Shown: positions 47,437 through 51,389 of the stretch, piece by piece | Layout of the letters: each line of letters begins with the position of its first letter | Numbering within the stretch: the stretch's first letter is position 1 | Assembly: GCA_013821455.1 (NCBI GenBank) | Contig: JACDGS010000031.1 | Location: 1-51,389 of the forward strand | Direction: 5' to 3' | From: Chthoniobacterales bacterium | Lineage (GTDB): Bacteria; Verrucomicrobiota; Verrucomicrobiia; Chthoniobacterales; UBA10450 | DNA: 51,389 nt | Position numbers and translations under genes: made by a program | The notes under the pieces: model-generated | Told to the model about the DNA's origin: nothing | The model's input: only the letters and a program-made list of their open reading frames with translations | Database searches by the model: none

Positions 47437-48707
47437 AGCGCGTTTTCCCAAACCGTTTTCCCAGCGACGATGGTGCGCACAGCGCGGCCCTTAAGTTTCC
47501 AGCCGTCGAACGGTGTGTTGCAGGACGCGGATTCGAATTTCGCCGCATCCACCGTCCATTCGAGAGCGGGATTGATCAGCGTGACATCGGCCGCCGCGCC
47601 TAACGACAACGTGCCGCTCTTTAAGCCTAACAATCGCGCCGGATTCATCGTGAAGAGCGCGACCAAACGCGCGATGTCGATCGTCTTGTGTTTGTGCACC
47701 AGCAGATCCAGGAAGAGCCCAAGCTCCGTTTCGAGCCCGATGATGCCGAAAGGCGCCGCATCGAACTCTACTTCCTTCTCGAATTTTGCGTGCGGCGCGT
47801 GATCGCTCGCGAGGACGTCGAGCGTGCCGTCCGCGATTCCGTCGAGCAACGCGTCGATGTCGCGTTGCGCGCGCAACGGCGGATTCATCTTGTAGTTGGT
47901 GTCGAAATTTTCGATCGCCGCATCCGTCAGAGCGATGTGGTGCGGGCAAACTTCTCCGCTGATTTTCACTCCGCGCACGCGCGCCTCGCGCAAGAGTCGC
48001 ACACTCCCCGCCGAACTGATGTGCTGGCAATGCAGCCGATGATCGCAAGATTCCGCGAGGAGAATGTTGCGCGCCACGATCGCTTCCTCGCCCGCGCCCG
48101 GCCATCCCGGCAAGCCGAGTAGCGTGCTCCAGTAGCCTTCATGCACGAGTCCGTTGCCGACGAGATTGTAATCCTGGCAGTGATCGAGAATCGGCAAATC
48201 GAACATCCGCGCGTACTCGACCGCGCGGCGCATGAGTTCGTTATTCTGAATGCAGCGCCCGTCGTCTGTGAGCGCGACCACGCCGGCCTGCGCGAGGGAA
48301 CCGATCGGCGACAATTCTTCGCCCGCGAGGTTTTTGGAAATCGCGCCGGTCGTGAGGACGTTGATATCGGCCACCTCTTCCGCCCGATCCCTGATCCAGC
48401 CAATCGTGCTCGGACTGTCCGCGACCGGCGAGGTATTCGGCATGCAGACCACGGTGGTGAATCCGCCCGCCGCCGCCGCGCGCGCACCCGAGGCGATCGT
48501 TTCTTTGTGACTGAAACCCGGCTCGCGGAAATGCACATGCAGGTCGATTAATCCCGGACTAACGATTAGTCCCGTGGCGTCGATTTCTTCAAACTCGTTA
48601 GGCCGTTGCTCGCTGAATTTTCCATCGACGAGGTAGAGATCGGCGATTTCGTCGCGATCGTTGGCCGGGTCGATGATGCGGCCGTTGCGAATAATTGTCG
48701 CCGTCAT
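47433..48707 (-). CDS. pyrC: Dihydroorotase
   Basis: Zinc amidohydrolase that closes carbamoyl-aspartate to dihydroorotate, third step of pyrimidine synthesis; 424 aa (class I type). Seen: [19 protein letters not shown], with His-x-His metal ligands, [25 protein letters not shown], and [29 protein letters not shown] with the late Asp ligand. The ATG at 48707 overlaps the pyrB stop (ATGA), and pyrB overlaps pyrR, so the three are one operon. The stop TAG at 47433 lies inside the right arm of the intergenic repeat. A motif copy encodes RPNEFEE near residue 40. Confidence 0.95.
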   Translation of the reverse strand: MTATIIRNGRIIDPANDRDEIADLYLVDGKFSEQRPNEFEEIDATGLIVSPGLIDLHVHFREPGFSHKETIASGARAAAAGGFTTVVCMPNTSPVADSPSTIGWIRDRAEEVADINVLTTGAISKNLAGEELSPIGSLAQAGVVALTDDGRCIQNNELMRRAVEYARMFDLPILDHCQDYNLVGNGLVHEGYWSTLLGLPGWPGAGEEAIVARNILLAESCDHRLHCQHISSAGSVRLLREARVRGVKISGEVCPHHIALTDAAIENFDTNYKMNPPLRAQRDIDALLDGIADGTLDVLASDHAPHAKFEKEVEFDAAPFGIIGLETELGLFLDLLVHKHKTIDIARLVALFTMNPARLLGLKSGTLSLGAAADVTLINPALEWTVDAAKFESASCNTPFDGWKLKGRAVRTIVAGKTVWENAL

Positions 48708-49636
48708 GATCCGTTCGCTCCGCTGCAGAGATAGAGAACGGCCATGCGCACGGCGAGGCCGTTCGTCACCTGATCGAGAATGACGCTTTGCGCGCCGTCG
48801 GCGAGTTCGCTGTCGATCTCAACCCCGCGATTGATCGGCCCGGGATGCATGATCAGACAATCGGGCTTGAGTAGCCGCGCGCGTTCTTTCGTTAGGCCAA
48901 AAAGGCGGATGTATTCGCCGAGTCCGGGGAAATATTCTTTCCGCTGCCGTTCGTGCTGGATACGGAGCAGATTCACCACGTCCACTTCGGGCAGGACTTT
49001 CTCCAAATCGTGGGTAACCGCGACGCCGAGTTGTTCGAAGGCGCGCGGGACCAGCGTGCTCGGACCAACAAGCGTCACTCGCGCGCCCAGTTTCAAGAGC
49101 GCGAAAATATTCGAGCGCGCCACGCGGCTGAAAAGAATGTCGCCTACGATCGCGACATGCAGACCGGCAATGCGGCTCTTCTTTTCGCGAATGGTGTAGA
49201 GGTCGAGCAGGCCCTGGGTTGGATGTTCGTGCGCACCGTCGCCGGCGTTGATCACGCTTGCGCGCACGTGGGTCGAGAGGAATTGCGGCGCGCCCGCGGA
49301 ACCGTGCCGCAGCACGATGATGTCGGCGTGATTAGCCTCCAGCACTTTCGCGGTGTCCTTCAGAGTTTCGCCTTTCGTTAGGCTGGAGGCGGATGCTGTG
49401 ATGTTGACGATGTCGGCGCTGAGACGTTTGGCCGCGAGCTCGAACGAAGTGCGGGTGCGCGTACTCGGTTCGATGAAGAGGTTTATTAAAGTTTTACCCT
49501 GAAGTGCCGGGACCTTTTTTACTTCACGGGTGCCGACTTGTTTGAAGGCGTCGGCTGTTTCGAGGACGAAATTTATTTCCTCCGCGGAAAGTTCGCGCAG
49601 GCCGAGAAGATCTTTACGTGACCAGTCCGTATTCAC
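48704..49636 (-). CDS. pyrB: Aspartate carbamoyltransferase catalytic subunit
   Basis: Second step of pyrimidine synthesis: carbamoyl phosphate plus aspartate gives carbamoyl-aspartate; 310 aa, catalytic chain. Seen: the carbamoyl-phosphate loop [61 protein letters not shown] and the aspartate loop [12 protein letters not shown]. No regulatory chain (PyrI) is nearby, as in the PyrR-controlled type. ATG 49636 overlaps the pyrR stop (ATGA) and the stop overlaps pyrC. Motif copies at 48889 and 49375 are read FGLTKE and SLTKGE, the latter at a conserved functional loop. Confidence 0.96.
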   Translation of the reverse strand: MNTDWSRKDLLGLRELSAEEINFVLETADAFKQVGTREVKKVPALQGKTLINLFIEPSTRTRTSFELAAKRLSADIVNITASASSLTKGETLKDTAKVLEANHADIIVLRHGSAGAPQFLSTHVRASVINAGDGAHEHPTQGLLDLYTIREKKSRIAGLHVAIVGDILFSRVARSNIFALLKLGARVTLVGPSTLVPRAFEQLGVAVTHDLEKVLPEVDVVNLLRIQHERQRKEYFPGLGEYIRLFGLTKERARLLKPDCLIMHPGPINRGVEIDSELADGAQSVILDQVTNGLAVRMAVLYLCSGANGS

Positions 49637-50208
49637 TTTTCGTTAGGCGATTTTACCAGCCAGACGCCGTCGGGTTCGTGGTCGGTTTCTTCGAGGCGCA
49701 CGCGGACGCGTTCGCTCCGCGCGGTGGGCAGATTTTTGCCGACGTAATCCGGGCGAATCGGAAGCTCGCGATGGCCGCGATCGATGAGGACGGCGAGTTG
49801 AATGCTGGCCGGCCGGCCGAAAGAGCCGATGGCGTCGAGCGCGGCGCGACAGGTGCGGCCGGTGAAAAGAACGTCATCGACGATGACGACCGTGCGCGTA
49901 TCGAGCGGCAGTGGTAGCTCCGATGCCCTAACGACGGGCAAGGCCCCGCGCCGGCGGACATCGTCGCGATGCATGGAGACATCGACCACCCCGGTCGCGA
50001 CGTTAACTTTTTCGATCGTCTCGATATCGGCGGCGAGACGGCGCGCCAGCTCCACGCCGCGCGCGGGAATGCCAGCGAGCACAAGCGCGCCGAGGTCGCG
50101 ATTTCGCTCGATGATTTCGTGCGCGATCCGACGCAAAGCACGCCGCATATTTTCCGCATCGAAAATGCGGATCGCGGGGCTGTCGTTAGGCTGTGATGCT
50201 TGGTTCAT
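49633..50208 (-). CDS. pyrR: Bifunctional pyr operon regulator / uracil phosphoribosyltransferase
   Basis: A 191-aa PyrR: an RNA-binding attenuator protein sensing UMP/UTP that also may show uracil phosphoribosyltransferase activity. Seen: [28 protein letters not shown], the PRPP motif [21 protein letters not shown] and [23 protein letters not shown]. First gene of the pyrR-pyrB-pyrC operon, with 4-base overlap to pyrB. No classic attenuator hairpin with a T run was found in the 45-base gap upstream (50209-50253), so control may be by another mode. Motif copies sit near the start (SQPNDS) and end (SPNEK). Confidence 0.93.
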   Translation of the reverse strand: MNQASQPNDSPAIRIFDAENMRRALRRIAHEIIERNRDLGALVLAGIPARGVELARRLAADIETIEKVNVATGVVDVSMHRDDVRRRGALPVVRASELPLPLDTRTVVIVDDVLFTGRTCRAALDAIGSFGRPASIQLAVLIDRGHRELPIRPDYVGKNLPTARSERVRVRLEETDHEPDGVWLVKSPNEK

Positions 50209-50253
50209 TTTCCTTCGCGACCTCGCGGGATCGCTTTAAAGGAAGCGCACGAA

Positions 50254-50520
50254 TTACGACGACATTTTTGCCGGACGCAATTCGCGAATTCTACGGTCGC
50301 GCCAGGTGGAGCGATGCTTCACGATCCAATCGAGGAGCGCTTTTTCAAAGCCGATATCGGACCCGGCCTTCTCGCTCTCGATCCATTTGTGTTTTAAAAC
50401 TTCCTCGCGCTCGGCCAGGAATTCCTTGTAAAGGACCGAGTTTTTCAGGAATTGAGAGCTAGCCTCTTCGGCCGCGGGCTCGTCAGCTGAGTCTTTCATA
50501 GTGCGAACTTGTCGAACCAT
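50254..50520 (-). CDS. Small conserved helical protein, DUF4032-like segment
   Basis: An 88-aa soluble protein. A disordered acidic head (DSADEPAAEEAS) precedes a helical stretch KEFLAEREEVLKHKWIESEKAGSDIGFEKALLDWIVKHRSTW that resembles the tail of DUF4032-type proteins (EHRWYLSERAGRDVG pattern). No catalytic residues. ATG at 50499 (MKDSADE) is an alternative to 50520. It lies 45 bases before pyrR on the same strand and may be its leader gene in the operon. Function unknown. Confidence 0.65.
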   Translation of the reverse strand: MVRQVRTMKDSADEPAAEEASSQFLKNSVLYKEFLAEREEVLKHKWIESEKAGSDIGFEKALLDWIVKHRSTWRDRRIRELRPAKMSS

Positions 50521-50594
50521 TCCGTTCTTCCCTTAAGCATGAGACGAACCAGAACGGCGATTATTTAACAATTTCGCGTGCGGCCCGGCAAGCT

Positions 50595-51389
50595 TCATGT
50601 CGGCAAAACTGCGCGCAAGCCGCGGGCGATTTTCATGAACTCCGCGCTCACCGCGGAATCGGGCGCTTCCGCCGTGATCGGCCGGCCGCGGTCGCCGGCT
50701 TCGCGGGTCGCAATGTCGATCGGGATTTGGCCTAACAATGGCGCGCGAATGCGTTTCGCTTCGCGCTCGCCGCCGCCACTGCCGAAGATCTCGTAGCGTT
50801 TTCCATCGGAGGGCGAGATGAAGTAGCTCATGTTTTCGATCAGGCCGAGGACGGGCACGTTGACCTTTTCAAACATGGTCGAGGCTTTACGCGCGTCGAT
50901 GAGCGCGACTTCCTGCGGGGTGGTGACGATGATCACGCCGGCAAGTGCGACCGTTTGCACGATCGTAAGCTGGATGTCGCCGGTGCCCGGAGGAAGATCG
51001 AGCACGAGATAATCGAGGGTGCCCCATTCGACCTGGCGGAGAAATTGTTGCGTGTAACGCGTCACCATCGGCCCGCGTAAAATCGCGGGCGATGCGTCAT
51101 CGAGGAGGAAACCCATCGACATCAGGCGCAAACCGTACTGCTCAATCGGGATGATGCGGTTGTCCTCGGTCGCCATCGGCCGCTCGCGCGAGCCGAACAT
51201 GAGCGAGATGCTCGGGCCGTAGATGTCGCAATCGCACAAGCCGACGGCGGCGCCCGTTTGTTCGAGCGCGACGGCGAGGTTCGCAGCGACGGTGGATTTA
51301 CCGACGCCGCCTTTGCCGCTGGCGATGGCGAGGACATGTTTGATCCCCGCTATTTTCGTCGCGCCAACCCCCGCATTGCCGCTGCCGGC
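50595..51389 (-). CDS. Mrp/ApbC-type P-loop ATPase (partial, 5' end beyond the window)
   Basis: Iron-sulfur cluster carrier of the Mrp/NBP35 group, C-terminal about 264 residues. From the window edge the frame reads ATKIAGIKHVLAIASGKGGVGKS (deviant Walker A), then LCDCDIYGPSI, LDYLVLDLPPGTGDIQLT, IIVTTPQEVALIDARKA, VLGLIENMSYF, then LLGQIPIDIATREAGDRGRPI. The usual CxxC that binds the cluster after NMSYF is replaced: here it reads NMSYFISPSDGKRYEIFGSGGG, so no Cys pair at that site, and bound cluster is uncertain. The N-terminal DUF59/MIP18-like part would lie right of the window. Confidence 0.88.
   Translation of the reverse strand, partial: AGSGNAGVGATKIAGIKHVLAIASGKGGVGKSTVAANLAVALEQTGAAVGLCDCDIYGPSISLMFGSRERPMATEDNRIIPIEQYGLRLMSMGFLLDDASPAILRGPMVTRYTQQFLRQVEWGTLDYLVLDLPPGTGDIQLTIVQTVALAGVIIVTTPQEVALIDARKASTMFEKVNVPVLGLIENMSYFISPSDGKRYEIFGSGGGEREAKRIRAPLLGQIPIDIATREAGDRGRPITAEAPDSAVSAEFMKIARGLRAVLPT

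Overview
The window looks like a chromosome segment of a GC-rich, Gram-negative bacterium. The envelope genes (OmpA-like lipid/peptidoglycan-linked protein, L,D-transpeptidase lipoprotein, AsmA-like proteins), the large TPR proteins, the DUF3142 protein, paired OPT transporters and the gene style fit a soil verrucomicrobial lineage best. That placement is inference; no rRNA or other marker is present. No tRNA, CRISPR array or intact transposase was seen.

Layout. 1-11.4 kb: a glycosyltransferase, then a minus-strand series (hydrolase, DUF3142 protein, 1174-aa TPR protein, DUF3253 protein, class A penicillin-binding protein, second glycosyltransferase-like protein) with several overlapping stops and starts. 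11.4-13.6 kb: recQ. 13.8-23.0 kb: an accessory block read rightward, with a SLOG-type sensor and SLATT two-TM protein overlapping by 4 bases, a TIR-TM-WD40 protein, a deoxyribosyltransferase-like/DUF4071 protein, a second TIR-TM-WD40 protein, and the remnant of a third. This block is the best candidate for an undescribed conflict or immune system. 23.1-35.3 kb: AsmA-like protein, hybrid histidine kinase, L,D-transpeptidase, OmpA protein, two OPT transporters, PAS hybrid kinase and a vWA protein. 35.5-42.7 kb: moaD, hpt, a secreted TPR protein, yjbQ, deoC, a secreted beta-propeller lactonase-like protein flanked by a decayed copy of the deoC tail, and gcvP. 42.9-47.4 kb: a frameshifted fic gene behind an AT-rich operator-like region, an acyltransferase, an Old Yellow Enzyme and a frameshifted AsmA-like gene. 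47.4-51.4 kb: a pyrR-pyrB-pyrC operon, a small helical protein and the C-terminal part of an Mrp/ApbC ATPase that runs off the right edge.

The most striking signal is not a gene. The 9-mer TCGTTAGGC (reverse complement GCCTAACGA) occurs about 69 times exactly by eye, plus about 24 copies matching 8 of 9 bases, roughly one per 550 bases on both strands, inside and between genes. Random expectation for an exact 9-mer on both strands of this length is about 0.4. Inside genes it is read in any frame (Pro-Asn-Glu/Asp, Val-Arg-Gln, Ser-Leu-Gly), and in seven genes it supplies the stop codon. It is absent from both TIR-WD40 genes but present at the junctions around them. It behaves like a DNA uptake sequence or another genome-wide tag and deserves whole-genome analysis.

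Several dispersed inverted repeats lie between genes at 12-37/27887-27970, 1268-1471, 35345-35480 and 47358-47436.
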